DNA of 30,923 nucleotides from an uncultured Oscillibacter sp. (GCA_951800675.1 CATOKC010000026.1:1-30923); one strand, 5' to 3'. Shown: positions 1 through 8,560, counted from the first letter of the stretch. Notes: a model not told the origin generated them from the sequence alone. A program made the numbers and translations.

Positions 1-699
1 GTTCGCCATCCGGCGGTTCAGCTTCCGGCCGATGATCCCGCCGCCGATACCCCCTGCCGCCATCAATACCAGCACAGGCCAGCGGAACGGCGGGACCGAG
101 CCGTTGAAAAGCGTGGTAAGCAAATTGCATATCTGGCTGAACAGGATGATATACAGACTGTTGGCGGCGGCGGTCTTGGTGTCCATGCTGAAAAAGTAGT
201 ACAGCACCACCAGATTGATGGGGCCGCCGCCGATGCCCAAAAAGCTGGACATCGCCCCCAACGCCAGCCCTATGACAACACAGACAGCAAAATTTTGAAC
301 GCTCCGGGTGGGAATACGGGCCTTGTTAACCGTATACAGCAGCGTTCCCGCGGTCACCACCGCCAGACAAGCGGCCTGGACCGCCCCCACCGTGTCCGGC
401 GAGCCAGACAGCTCACGCACAGCGGCAAACAGCTGGTTCCCAACCAGGCCGCCCGCCGCCGCACCAATGGCCAGAGGCGTCCCCGTCTTCAGGGAGACGC
501 TGCGCTCTTTTGCCAGGAGGGACTTCCCCACCGAATAGCAGCTCATGGACAGCACCGTGCAGCCGGACAGAAAGCTGATGGCGGCTACCGTCTCCAAATG
601 GAGCAGATCCAGCACCGGCTTGATGATCACCCCGCCGCCGATGCCGCAGATCGCTCCCGCGATGCTGGCCGTCAGGGCCACAAGAAAAAAGATCAGCAT
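1..699 (-). CDS. TauE/SafE family anion exporter, partial (C-terminus beyond window)
   Basis: The minus-strand frame opens with ATG at 699 and stays open to base 1, giving 233 residues with the C-terminal end outside the window. AGGAGG lies about eight bases before the ATG. The translation is a series of hydrophobic spans with the two glycine-rich loops typical of TauE/SafE proteins: GAICGIGGGVIIKPVL near residue 17 and SFLGIGGGPINLVV near residue 150, one per half of the internal duplication. The family moves sulfite, sulfoacetate and related sulfur anions across the membrane. The gene lies 77 bases downstream of the sulfatase-maturase gene on the same strand, so export of sulfite or sulfate released by the sulfatase is a reasonable inference. 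Family assignment is firm; the substrate is inferred from context. Confidence 0.88.
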   Translation of the reverse strand, partial: MLIFFLVALTASIAGAICGIGGGVIIKPVLDLLHLETVAAISFLSGCTVLSMSCYSVGKSLLAKERSVSLKTGTPLAIGAAAGGLVGNQLFAAVRELSGSPDTVGAVQAACLAVVTAGTLLYTVNKARIPTRSVQNFAVCVVIGLALGAMSSFLGIGGGPINLVVLYYFFSMDTKTAAANSLYIILFSQICNLLTTLFNGSVPPFRWPVLVLMAAGGIGGGIIGRKLNRRMAN

Positions 700-776
700 G
701 ACAGTCGCCTCCTCACGGCTCAATATAGGTCTCCCGGGTCTTGCGGATCGCTATGACCGGGCTCTATCTCAGATGC

Positions 777-1901
777 TCACAGGGCATGGATACGGCGCAG
801 CAGGACCCGCGCTTGGCCCAGCCGGGGAAGGGCGTATGCGAAAAATCCGGCGTAGGCCTCGCAATAATAGCTGCGGCCTAATTCTTCTCCATCGAGGACC
901 CGGTCTCTCCGGCATCCGTTCCGGCACAGGGGATACCACTGGCATTGTCCGCATTTTTCCGGTACGCGCCGGGAGGCTTCCACAAAGCCCAAGGACTCCC
1001 TGGCCCGGTCCAGATCCTCCCAGGCGTCGTCCCGGATATTCCCAAGGCGGTACTCGTCCAGCCCGTAGAAATCACAGGGATACACGCTGCCGTCCGCCTC
1101 CACCAGGTACTGTAAGCCGCAGCACCCCCGCATGGAACACTGCTCCGGAGCATGCCCCTCCAGCATCCACAGAAGGTTGTCAAAATAGCGGATGGACCAG
1201 TAGCGTCCCTGCTCCAACTCCCGGTACCACAGGTCGAACAGCGTTTTCAAAAACGCCTCATACCGGGCAGGAGACAAAGAGTATTCCTGACCGCCCCGCG
1301 CCTCTTCCAGGGGGTCCAGGCAGGGAATGTACTGCTGAAACCGGAAGCCCTGCCTGCACAGGCTGGAAAAGACGCTCTGGATATGCCGGGCCAGATAGCC
1401 GGTCACCACCGTCAGGACATTGTACTCCACACCGGCGCGCTCCAGTTGCCGGGCCGCCTGCCGCACCCGGTCATAGGTCCCCTTTCCCGTACCGTCCAGG
1501 CGGAAGCGGTCATGGCACTCCCGGCTGCCGTCCAGGGACAGGCCAGCCAGGAAGTGGTTTTCCTTGAAAAACCGGCACCACTCCTGGTCCAGCAGTATTC
1601 CATTGGTCTGGATGGCGTAGTGGACCGCCAATTTTGGGGGGACGGTCTTTTTTACGTGGGAGACGAAGTCCCGAAAGAAATCCAGCCCCGCCAGAGTGGG
1701 TTCGCCCCCCTGGAACAGGAAGGTGATCGAGCCCTCGGCCGCCTTCGCCGCCTTCTCGATCAGAGCGTGGCTCACCGCTTCCGGCATCCGGCCGTAGTTG
1801 GGAACCGTGCGGACCTTTGCCTCATCGGCATAAAAACAATAGGCGCAGCGCAGGTTGCAGCCGCTGGAAGCGGGCTTCAGCAAAATGCTCAGGGGCGGCA
1901 T
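777..1901 (-). CDS. Anaerobic sulfatase-maturating radical SAM enzyme (anSME)
   Basis: The predicted product is 374 residues, the usual anSME length. The radical SAM cluster motif CxxxCxxC is at C15, C19 and C22 (GCNLRCAYCFY), followed by a GGEPTL motif. The C-terminal half carries the SPASM-type cysteines that bind two auxiliary [4Fe-4S] clusters (CSMRGCCGLQ, YPCDFYG, CGQCQWYPLC, NGC). Such enzymes oxidise the active-site Cys or Ser of a sulfatase to formylglycine without oxygen. I chose the ATG at 1901 because GAGAGGAG precedes it and the CxxxCxxC then lies at the normal distance from the N-terminus; the frame extends upstream to 2000, but that part is basic and overlaps the preceding regulator gene. 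The likely client is the Cys-type sulfatase encoded two genes upstream. Confidence 0.93.
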   Translation of the reverse strand: MPPLSILLKPASSGCNLRCAYCFYADEAKVRTVPNYGRMPEAVSHALIEKAAKAAEGSITFLFQGGEPTLAGLDFFRDFVSHVKKTVPPKLAVHYAIQTNGILLDQEWCRFFKENHFLAGLSLDGSRECHDRFRLDGTGKGTYDRVRQAARQLERAGVEYNVLTVVTGYLARHIQSVFSSLCRQGFRFQQYIPCLDPLEEARGGQEYSLSPARYEAFLKTLFDLWYRELEQGRYWSIRYFDNLLWMLEGHAPEQCSMRGCCGLQYLVEADGSVYPCDFYGLDEYRLGNIRDDAWEDLDRARESLGFVEASRRVPEKCGQCQWYPLCRNGCRRDRVLDGEELGRSYYCEAYAGFFAYALPRLGQARVLLRRIHAL

Positions 1902-1938
1902 GGCAACTCCTCTCTTTCCTTCCAAAGCGGCACGCCGC

Positions 1939-3045
1939 TTACCTCGTTTCTTTTGCGGGCCCGACCGTCCTGCCCAGATAGATCTCCGGCGGCAGAACAT
2001 GCGTATAACCCTTATCGTCGCAGTCCCGGTTTCGGATCATACGCATCAGCCGGGCAGCCACCTCCTGCCCGATGCGGTAGCCCTGATGGATGGAGCAGGT
2101 GACCCCCTCCGCCTCCCAGTCGCTGCTGGAATAGTCGAAGCACACCAGGGAGCAGTCCTCCGGCACCCGTTTCCCCAGCTGCTCCAGCACCTGCCGGGTC
2201 AGCTGGAAGATCATGTAGTTGCAGCAGACCACCGCCGTATAGCGGGGCAGGCGCTTCAGAAAACGGCCGATGGAACGGGCGTCGTATGCCTCGCTGGAGG
2301 CGCACCACTTGACGTAATCGTCCTGATATTCCACCCCGTTTTTCTGGAGGGTGGCCGCCATCCCTTGAAACTTCTCGATGCTCTGGTAGTTGTCGGAGAG
2401 GAAGATCCCGGCAATATGCCGGTGTCCCTGCCGGATCAGCAGGCCGATCAGTTCCTCGGCGCAGCGCAGGTCGTTGACCACCACCCGGGGGCATTTCAGG
2501 TTCTTATAGTAGTTGTTGTAGAAAATGACGGGGATCCGCTTTTGATAGATCTTCTGATAGTAGTCCAGGTTGGGGTTCAGCAGGCTGGCCTTCACGCCGT
2601 CCACGATGAACCCTTGAAAGCCCTGGTTGACCACCGCCTGGAGGCAGCGGCGTTCGTTGGCAAACTTGTTGTCGGTGAGGAAAATGCGCAGATCCACCCG
2701 GTCTGGAGGCAGGATGCTGCGGATGCCCTCCATCAGGCTGGAGTTGGCGTTCCCGTCCTGGCCCTGGAGGATCAGCCCGATCTTGGTCCTTCCCTCGCTG
2801 CCCCCCAGTTCCCAGGACAGGGCCTCCTCCTTGTTGATGTAGGTACCGCTTCCCTTCACCCGAAGAAGGAGGCCCTCTTCCGCCAGCCGGCTCAGAGCAC
2901 GGCGCACGGTTTCCCGGCTGACGGAGAGCTTTCGGGTCAGGACGGTCTCCGATGGAATTTTCGTGTTGCTGGAAAACTTGTTTTCCTCAATGTAGGCCCG
3001 CACCCAGCGGTAGACCAGCTCCGACTTTCGGTCCAGTTCCTTCAT
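1939..3045 (-). CDS. GntR-type transcriptional regulator with LacI-like sugar-binding domain
   Basis: The predicted product is 368 residues. Residues 1-70 form a GntR winged helix (KIPSETVLTRKLSVSRETVRRAL, split here by its turn, then LAEEGLLLRVKGSGTY). The remainder resembles a periplasmic-binding-protein/LacI effector domain, beginning KIGLILQG and including GHRHIAGIF and DCSLVCFDYSSSDW. This is the AraR-like architecture used for carbohydrate-responsive repression. GGGAGG precedes the ATG. The gene sits between the sulfatase and the maturase, so it probably controls this operon, responding to the imported compound or its desulfated product. The operator was not identified. The effector domain suggests a sugar-like ligand, which is of interest because the partner transporter belongs to a carboxylate family. 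Confidence 0.88.
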   Translation of the reverse strand: MKELDRKSELVYRWVRAYIEENKFSSNTKIPSETVLTRKLSVSRETVRRALSRLAEEGLLLRVKGSGTYINKEEALSWELGGSEGRTKIGLILQGQDGNANSSLMEGIRSILPPDRVDLRIFLTDNKFANERRCLQAVVNQGFQGFIVDGVKASLLNPNLDYYQKIYQKRIPVIFYNNYYKNLKCPRVVVNDLRCAEELIGLLIRQGHRHIAGIFLSDNYQSIEKFQGMAATLQKNGVEYQDDYVKWCASSEAYDARSIGRFLKRLPRYTAVVCCNYMIFQLTRQVLEQLGKRVPEDCSLVCFDYSSSDWEAEGVTCSIHQGYRIGQEVAARLMRMIRNRDCDDKGYTHVLPPEIYLGRTVGPAKETR

Positions 3046-3075
3046 GACGTCCTCCCGGAGATCGCGCGGGCCTCC

Positions 3076-4428
3076 TCAGTCCGTAATGACGGGACGCGCC
3101 CCCTCCGCCTGCCAGATCCAGTCCAGCAGACGCGCTCGCAGTTCCGCTTTTACCTGGGCGTAGGCGGGATCGGTCACCACGTTGTTCAGCTGGTGGGGGT
3201 CCTGCTCCATGTCGTAGAGGAAGTCGTCCGCATAGCGGTCCGAAGCCGCCGCCTCTCCGCCGTTCACGCCGGGGGCATAGACGGAGTAGGTATAGCGCGC
3301 CGTGCGGATGCACCGGCCCACCCGGCTTTCGGAGATCTGCGCGAAAATCTCATTGGGTCTATTATCCGCCTTTTTTTCCACAACGTCAAGAAGGTTTTCT
3401 CCGATCATGGCGCCGCCCACGTCCACACCGGCCAGGGCCAGGATGGTTTTGGGCAGGCTGGCGGTGCTCACCAGCTCCTCTACCGCCCGTCCGCCACGGT
3501 AGGGCCCGCCGGCGATGACCAGGGGCACGTGGAGGCAGGCGTCGTGGCAGGACCGCTTATAGTCGTCATAACCGTTGAGGTGCTCGTCCCGGTTCCGGGT
3601 GAGGAAATGGGAGCCGTGATCCGAGGCAAAGAGGATCACCGTATTCTCATACAGCCCCTTTTCCTTCAGCTTTGCCACCAGGCGGCCCAGGTTCTCGTCA
3701 AGGCTGGCGCACTGTCCCAGGTAGTCCGGGTACTCCTCGGCGGCGTTGCCCCCCAAGGCCTTCAAGTCCTCGGGCAGAACGAAGTCCTTAAACCGCTCTT
3801 TGGAGCCCTCCGGCCCCTCGTAGTGCTTACGGTCGTTCTGGTGGTGGGGCTCGATCTGGGAGATGGTCATGAAGAAGGGTTTCTCTCCCGTGTAACCGTC
3901 CAGGAATTCCAGGGCCATGTCGTTGATGCAGTCCGCCCGGTAGCCCTTGAAATCCACCCGCTGGTCATTTTCGTCAAAGACGAAGCCGTCATAGCCGTGG
4001 GAGGTGAACTCCAGCACGTCGGCGGCGCGCCAGAAGCCGGTGTAGCCCCCCCGCAGCTCCCGGGGAATGGCGGTGACGGTGTGGTCGATGGCGGGAGGCT
4101 TTTCCAGCTCTCCGTCGCTGGCCAGGTGCCACTTGCCGATATAGGCGGTCTCATAGCCCGCCTCCTCAATGTACTGGCCCAGTGTCTTGACTCCGGCGGG
4201 CAGCATGATGTTATTGCGGAAACAGCCGGTCTCCGTGGGATACTTGCCGGTCTGGAACAGGGCCCGGCAGGGGCCGCACACCGGCTGGGGGGAGAAGGCG
4301 TTGTCAAACTTCACGCCCTCCCGGGCCAGGGCGTCCAGATTGGGCGTGATATCCAGGGGCTGGCCGAAGCAGCCGCAGGTATCCCAGCGCTGCTGGTCGG
4401 TGAAATAAAAAATAATGTTGTTGGGCAT
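3076..4428 (-). CDS. Cytoplasmic Cys-type sulfatase (formylglycine-dependent)
   Basis: The 450-residue product hydrolyses a sulfate ester in the alkaline-phosphatase/sulfatase superfamily. Visible elements are the N-terminal metal motif FTDQQRWD (D11), the signature PVCGPCRALFQTG with the Cys to be converted to formylglycine at C51 and Arg at R55, IGKWHL (K99, H101), IEPHH near 195, FASDHGSH (D270, H271) and the lysine near 291 before HVPLV. There is no signal peptide or lipobox, so the enzyme acts in the cytoplasm. A GTG two codons upstream overlaps the tctA stop, but AAGGAGG is only one base from it and seven from the ATG at 4428, so I chose the ATG. The fourth signature position is Cys rather than the usual Ser or Ala (C-G-P-C-R). 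The substrate cannot be read from the sequence; import by TctABC suggests a small organosulfate. Confidence 0.93.
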   Translation of the reverse strand: MPNNIIFYFTDQQRWDTCGCFGQPLDITPNLDALAREGVKFDNAFSPQPVCGPCRALFQTGKYPTETGCFRNNIMLPAGVKTLGQYIEEAGYETAYIGKWHLASDGELEKPPAIDHTVTAIPRELRGGYTGFWRAADVLEFTSHGYDGFVFDENDQRVDFKGYRADCINDMALEFLDGYTGEKPFFMTISQIEPHHQNDRKHYEGPEGSKERFKDFVLPEDLKALGGNAAEEYPDYLGQCASLDENLGRLVAKLKEKGLYENTVILFASDHGSHFLTRNRDEHLNGYDDYKRSCHDACLHVPLVIAGGPYRGGRAVEELVSTASLPKTILALAGVDVGGAMIGENLLDVVEKKADNRPNEIFAQISESRVGRCIRTARYTYSVYAPGVNGGEAAASDRYADDFLYDMEQDPHQLNNVVTDPAYAQVKAELRARLLDWIWQAEGARPVITD

Positions 4429-4430
4429 GG

Positions 4431-5927
4431 TCACGCCTCCTTCTGCGCGTTTCGTTCCTTCATTTTACCCCGGACGATGGCACCCACCGCCAGCAGGATC
4501 AGGACCAGGAAAATGATGCAGTACACGCTGCTGAAAAAGATCTTGGGGCTTCCGTTGGAGATCAGCAGAGCCCGGCGGAAGTTTGTCTCGGTCATGCCGC
4601 CCAGCACCAGCCCCAGGAGAATGGGCACCGGGGGAAGCTCCAGCTTCCGCAGAATCCAGGCCAGCATAGCGAAAATCAGGGCCACGCCCACATCGAAGAA
4701 ATTCTCATTCACGGAATAGGCCCCGGCAAAGCAGAAGATGACGATGATGGGGGTAAGGATTTCCTGGGGGATGGACACCACCTTGGCAAAGAGGGTGGTG
4801 AGGAACTTGCCCTGGAGAAGCATAAAGATATTCACCAGAATCAGGCCCAGCATAATGGCGTACATGATGTTTCCCTGGGTGGTGAAGAGGCTGAGGCCGG
4901 GATTCAGGCCGTTGATCATCAGGGCGGAAAGCATGATGGCTACCGTGCCGTCTCCTGGAATACCCAAGGTGAGCAGGGGAATCAGGGTCGCGCCGGTAAC
5001 GGCGTTGTTGGCCGATTCGGCGGCGGCAATGCCCTCTACGGAGCCGTGTCCGAACTCCTCCGGATGCTTGGACATGTTTTTGGCGGTGTTATAGCTGAAC
5101 CAGGATGCCTCTGAGGCTCCGGTGCCGGGGATGATGCCCACCATCACGCCGATGATGGAGGACAGCAGCACCGGCCGGGCCATGCGCTTATATTCCTCCT
5201 TGGTAATGACGCCGTCGTCCTTGATTTGGGTGGTATCCAGATTCAAGCGGTCCAGCCGTTTCTCCGCCTTGGACATGATCTCCACCAGGGCGAAAAGGCC
5301 GATGAGGCAGACCGCCAGGTCCAAACCCAGGTACAGCCGGGAAATGCCGAAGGTAAAGCGGTCATAGCTGGTCATGGGGTCGGAGCCTACGCAGGAGATA
5401 AGCAGTCCCAGGCAGGCGGAAATTAAGCCCTTGATCATGCTCTTGCCCGATACGCCGGCGATGATAGTCAGGCCAAAGACGCAGACCATGAAGTACTCCG
5501 CGGTACCCAGCTGGGCGGCCACCCGGGCCACCTGAGGCCCCAGAAACAGCAGCATCAGGGCGGAGAAGATCCCGCCGAAGGTGGAGGCGTACAGGGCGAT
5601 TTTCAGCGCGGCCTTGGTCCGGCCCCGCTCCGACAGGGGGTGCCCGTCCAGCATAGTGGCCGCCGCGTGAGGGGTGCCGGGGGTGTTGATGAGAATGGCG
5701 GACACGCTGCCGCCATAGCCCCCGGCGCAGTAGATGCCAAGCAGGAACATCATGCCGGGAATGGCGGTCATGGAGTAGGTGACGGGCAGGAACAAAATCA
5801 CGCACAGGATGACGCTCAGCCCGGGGATAGCCGCGAAAACCGAGCCGATAAACACGCCGATGTTAATCCACAGGATGTTTTCCAGCGTAAACAAAAGGCC
5901 GGTGGCCGGGGCAATGTACTGTAGCAT
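4431..5927 (-). CDS. tctA: Tripartite tricarboxylate transporter, large permease TctA
   Basis: The predicted product is 498 residues, the normal size for TctA, and is almost wholly made of membrane spans. Diagnostic family stretches are present: GVFIGSVFAAIPGLS near residue 25, GIYCAGGYGGSVSAILINTPGTP near residue 63 (a glycine-rich loop around the conserved NTPGTP), and in the second half GIIPGTGASEASWFSYN and TLGIPGDGTVAIMLSALMINGL. The duplicated PG-rich loops fit the two-fold pseudosymmetry of the family. It forms the channel of the TTT importer with TctB and receives substrate from the lipoprotein TctC. The stop overlaps the region just before the sulfatase start, so the two are probably translated together. 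Confidence 0.95.
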   Translation of the reverse strand: MLQYIAPATGLLFTLENILWINIGVFIGSVFAAIPGLSVILCVILFLPVTYSMTAIPGMMFLLGIYCAGGYGGSVSAILINTPGTPHAAATMLDGHPLSERGRTKAALKIALYASTFGGIFSALMLLFLGPQVARVAAQLGTAEYFMVCVFGLTIIAGVSGKSMIKGLISACLGLLISCVGSDPMTSYDRFTFGISRLYLGLDLAVCLIGLFALVEIMSKAEKRLDRLNLDTTQIKDDGVITKEEYKRMARPVLLSSIIGVMVGIIPGTGASEASWFSYNTAKNMSKHPEEFGHGSVEGIAAAESANNAVTGATLIPLLTLGIPGDGTVAIMLSALMINGLNPGLSLFTTQGNIMYAIMLGLILVNIFMLLQGKFLTTLFAKVVSIPQEILTPIIVIFCFAGAYSVNENFFDVGVALIFAMLAWILRKLELPPVPILLGLVLGGMTETNFRRALLISNGSPKIFFSSVYCIIFLVLILLAVGAIVRGKMKERNAQKEA

Positions 5928-5939
5928 GAATCCCCCTCC

Positions 5940-6455
5940 TTAAAAGTCCACGCCCAGGGCAAAGCGGAAGGCCGCCCAGATGGCTACCGCAATGACCAGG
6001 GTAATGACATAGTAGGATTTCTTCCGGCACCGGAAATACAGCAAAAAACCCAGGCAGCAAAATACCGCGCCCACCACAAACAGGCCGGTCCACTTGCTGA
6101 GAAAATAGGTGCCCAGCAGAATGCCCAGGATTACCAGCGCCTTGGCCTCCACCTGAATGTTGATGACCTTCCAATTCAAGGGCTGCTTTGTGGCCAGCTT
6201 ATAGAGCTCCTTGCCAATCAGCATGGCGCAGCACAAAAGCATAACCGTCATCAGCAGGGTGGGAAACGCCCGGCCGTTGACCACGTCCTTCTCGGAAACC
6301 GCCACCTGGTCCGGCATGACCAGCAGGATTGCCAGGGCGAAGAGCGCGAACGCCAGGCCGGTAACCAGGTCAATGGGGATGCGGATTTCTTTTTCGCGCA
6401 GCTTCCGGCCCCAGGCGTCCATGCGGCCGTTGAACCGCTCTACCCATTGCTTCAT
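5940..6455 (-). CDS. tctB: Tripartite tricarboxylate transporter, small permease TctB
   Basis: The predicted product is 171 residues with four hydrophobic spans (roughly 31-48, 67-83, 107-125 and 129-168, the last holding two short spans). The segment around DVVNGRAFPTLLMTVML is characteristic of TctB, where a conserved Gly-Arg-x-Phe-Pro precedes the second span. It is the auxiliary membrane subunit of the TTT importer. It lies 12 bases upstream of tctA and downstream of an attenuator hairpin that separates it from tctC. AGGAGTCC lies just upstream of the ATG. Identification rests on size, topology and gene order as well as on the motif. Confidence 0.88.
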   Translation of the reverse strand: MKQWVERFNGRMDAWGRKLREKEIRIPIDLVTGLAFALFALAILLVMPDQVAVSEKDVVNGRAFPTLLMTVMLLCCAMLIGKELYKLATKQPLNWKVINIQVEAKALVILGILLGTYFLSKWTGLFVVGAVFCCLGFLLYFRCRKKSYYVITLVIAVAIWAAFRFALGVDF

Positions 6456-6480
6456 AGGAGTCCTCCCTTCAAAATTCAGG

Positions 6481-6528
6481 AAATAAAAAGGGGGGATGGG
6501 CGGGACCTCTGCCCTATCCCATTCCCCC
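6481..6528 (-). terminator. Intergenic attenuator/terminator hairpin between tctC and tctB
   Basis: On the minus strand an 11-bp stem (6528-6518 with 6500-6490, one G-U pair), extended inside by GGG/CCC, is followed directly by TTTTTATTT. This is a full intrinsic terminator in the middle of the tct operon. It probably lets tctC, whose product is needed in excess, be expressed more strongly than the downstream genes. Confidence 0.8.
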
Positions 6529-6544
6529 GTATGGTTCGCCGCGA

Positions 6545-7507
6545 TCAGCCCGCGACGATATCCTTATATTCGTTGACGATGCTCTTCACGTTTTCCACAT
6601 GGGCCTCCACATCCGCCACGGACATGGTGTCCACTTCCAGCAGCATGGTGTCCTGGAGCCATTCCACGACCTCCGCGTCCGCCAGAATCTTGCCATAGAG
6701 CTCCTTCAGTTCGGCGACCTTCTTCTCGTCGGTACCGGCCCGAGCCATGACAAAGCAGCGGTTGCGGAAGTAGGGATAGCCATGCTGGCCCACGCCCTCT
6801 ACGCCGGCGAAGGGACCGTTTTCAATGTTGCCCTCGTCAAAGGCGCACACAACGGTCACGCCCTTCTGCTGATAGGTCTCCAGAATCTGGGACTGGTGGG
6901 AGACGGCGAACTGGGTTTCACCACGGGACACGGCCTGAGCGGCCTCGGCGGCGGACTGGTAAGGAGTCAGCTTCAGCTGGTCTCCCGCGCCCATGGAGCC
7001 GAACAAAGCCGCGGCCAGGAAAGCCTCGGAGCTGGTGGCGCCGTTGACGGCCACGCTGATTTCCGTACCCTGCTGGACATAAGCTTCCAGATCGGCCACG
7101 CTGCCGATGTTCAGCTTGGCGTCGGCGGAGAGGACGAAGATGGAGGAATACAGATTCTCCACAAACACAAAGTCCTCATAGCCGAACTGCATCTTGGCCG
7201 GGTCCAGGATGGAGGTGATGGACAGCAGACCCTCGCCCACGAAAACCAGCTCGGTATCGTTGGCCTTGGTGTCGGCTACCCAGGTGTTTACGGTGGCGGC
7301 GTCTCCCTTGATGGCTTCGGCCACCAGGGTGATGGTGTCGGAGTAGCTGGTGGACTTGGTTGCCGCCTGCTGGCTCACCATGGCGGCCACGCCGGAGGGA
7401 GCCCAGGGGCAGGTCACCTTCCATGTCGCGGACTTCTGGCCGCAGCCCGCCAGCAGGGCCGCGCACATAGCGGCAAGCAGTACAATGCTGAGAATTCTTC
7501 TTTTCAT
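6545..7507 (-). CDS. tctC: Tripartite tricarboxylate transporter solute-binding lipoprotein TctC
   Basis: The predicted product is 320 residues. It starts with a basic N-terminus, a hydrophobic core and the lipobox LLAGC, so the mature lipoprotein begins at C22. The rest fits the TctC/Bug fold: TWKVTCPWAPSGVAAMVSQQ near residue 28 corresponds to the family's ligand-contacting first loop, and MQFGYEDFVFVENLY and ISVAVNGATSSEAFLAAAL to later core segments. It captures the substrate outside the membrane and hands it to TctA/TctB. It is the first gene of the operon, behind a predicted promoter near 7590. Ligands of this family are usually carboxylates; the neighbouring sulfatase suggests a sulfated one here. 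Confidence 0.92.
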   Translation of the reverse strand: MKRRILSIVLLAAMCAALLAGCGQKSATWKVTCPWAPSGVAAMVSQQAATKSTSYSDTITLVAEAIKGDAATVNTWVADTKANDTELVFVGEGLLSITSILDPAKMQFGYEDFVFVENLYSSIFVLSADAKLNIGSVADLEAYVQQGTEISVAVNGATSSEAFLAAALFGSMGAGDQLKLTPYQSAAEAAQAVSRGETQFAVSHQSQILETYQQKGVTVVCAFDEGNIENGPFAGVEGVGQHGYPYFRNRCFVMARAGTDEKKVAELKELYGKILADAEVVEWLQDTMLLEVDTMSVADVEAHVENVKSIVNEYKDIVAG

Positions 7508-7574
7508 AATCTCGCTCCTTTTCCATTATGTATCAGATGCGGTCCTGGTTATTTTCCAACATCTGTATAATGGG

Positions 7575-7603
7575 AATGTAGCATAAAGTGATTTTTGATT
7601 CAA
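7575..7603 (-). promoter_or_regulatory. Predicted sigma-A promoter of the tct/sulfatase operon
   Basis: On the minus strand TTGAAT (7603-7598) and TACATT (7580-7575) are 17 bases apart in an AT-rich stretch, about 70 bases before the tctC start. Confidence 0.6.
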
Positions 7604-7864
7604 CAGCTTTTAGAAGAAAAGAAAAAAAGTTGTCTGGTTGTTGATTTGGATGTAGAAACCTGTCTGCCTATTGAAAATCCTTTTATCTATTTCGTATAAA
7701 TTTACCGGCATGGTTTTGTAATGTGCGCCAGAGGATATTTACTGAGAACTTCTACTTGGAAGCCTTGCGGCAAATAGATTGGCGTCCGATTTGTTCGGAG
7801 AATTGAGCCCGCTGATTCCGAACGACCAACGCGATTTCCGAAGGGAACTTGTCCGCTGAATCTG
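7604..7864. other. Non-coding AT-rich gap between two minus-strand operons
   Basis: No coding frame with a ribosome binding site is visible on either strand. The part next to 7604 is the upstream region of the tct promoter. The part next to 7864 should hold the end of the DUF4230 operon, but I see only weak hairpins there without a U tract. No RNA gene was recognised. Confidence 0.5.
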
Positions 7865-8560
7865 CTATTTTAATTCCACAACCACGCTGTAACGGCGGTC
7901 AATGGCTTTGACAATGGGCTCGTAGACCTGCTTCACCATTTTGACGGCAAGCGCGTCTGTGGCCTGCCCGTTTGCCGCAGTATCCAATTCTTTCTCCAGC
8001 CGGGAGCGCAGGTCCTCTTCAATGGCGGTGTAGTCCGCCACGCTCAGCTTGATGTCTCCCCGGGCCAGCAGGCTTTCCTCAACATCCTCTATAATGATAC
8101 GGCCCGGATCGATTTCGATGGTCCGCAAGTAAGGGTGGCTAACAAAGATTGTCACCGTTTTTTCCTCATGGTCCTCCACAACATTGGCGGCAGTCAGATT
8201 GTCCAGGTCCACAACGAAGTACCCCGTGCCGGTATAAAGCACATTCTGCGTCTTTTTCATGAAATCAAAGTCCAGCTGCTTAATGAGGCGGTCCGTCAGC
8301 TTCGTGGAGACTGTGCTGGTCTGCGTGCTGACAATCAGCTTTCGGGTTTCGTTTTGACCGGAGAGAATCACATCGGAGAAGCTGACCTCCACACCGCTGG
8401 AATGAAGGTAGATCGTGTCCAGATCAATTTGTTCAATGCCGTCAGATACCTGCATCTGTAAGGGGTCGGCACGAAAGATGAGCCCCCAGAGGACAACCGC
8501 AGCGAGCAGCCCCGCCAGTACGCCGGCGGTGATGTTCAAACGCTTTTGCCGGTTTTTCAT
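7865..8560 (-). CDS. Membrane-anchored DUF4230-like protein
   Basis: The predicted product is 231 residues with one N-terminal membrane span (about 10-28) after a basic start. The soluble part then faces outside. The stretch YFVVDLDNLTAANVV, then EKTVTIFVSHPYLRTIEIDP and DVEESLL, follows the pattern of DUF4230 proteins, in which an amphipathic beta region with a xPxI..xxIDP element precedes a long alkaline helix; here the helix is about residues 175-215. The family function is unknown. The ATG at 8560 was chosen because GGGAGGG precedes it and because it overlaps the stop of the preceding gene by four bases (ATGA), implying coupled translation. The frame extends upstream to 8758, but that part is a shadow of the preceding gene. 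Family assignment is moderate. Confidence 0.72.
   Translation of the reverse strand: MKNRQKRLNITAGVLAGLLAAVVLWGLIFRADPLQMQVSDGIEQIDLDTIYLHSSGVEVSFSDVILSGQNETRKLIVSTQTSTVSTKLTDRLIKQLDFDFMKKTQNVLYTGTGYFVVDLDNLTAANVVEDHEEKTVTIFVSHPYLRTIEIDPGRIIIEDVEESLLARGDIKLSVADYTAIEEDLRSRLEKELDTAANGQATDALAVKMVKQVYEPIVKAIDRRYSVVVELK

Noticed and set aside
777..2000. A longer N-terminus for the sulfatase-maturase starting at 2000
   Set aside because: The added 33 residues are Arg/Lys-rich, overlap the regulator gene and would move the CxxxCxxC motif away from its normal position.
1855..4719. A 954-codon plus-strand open frame across the regulator and sulfatase genes
   Set aside because: It is antisense to three well-supported genes, has no ribosome binding site and a Val/His/Gly-rich translation typical of the reverse strand of GC-rich coding DNA.
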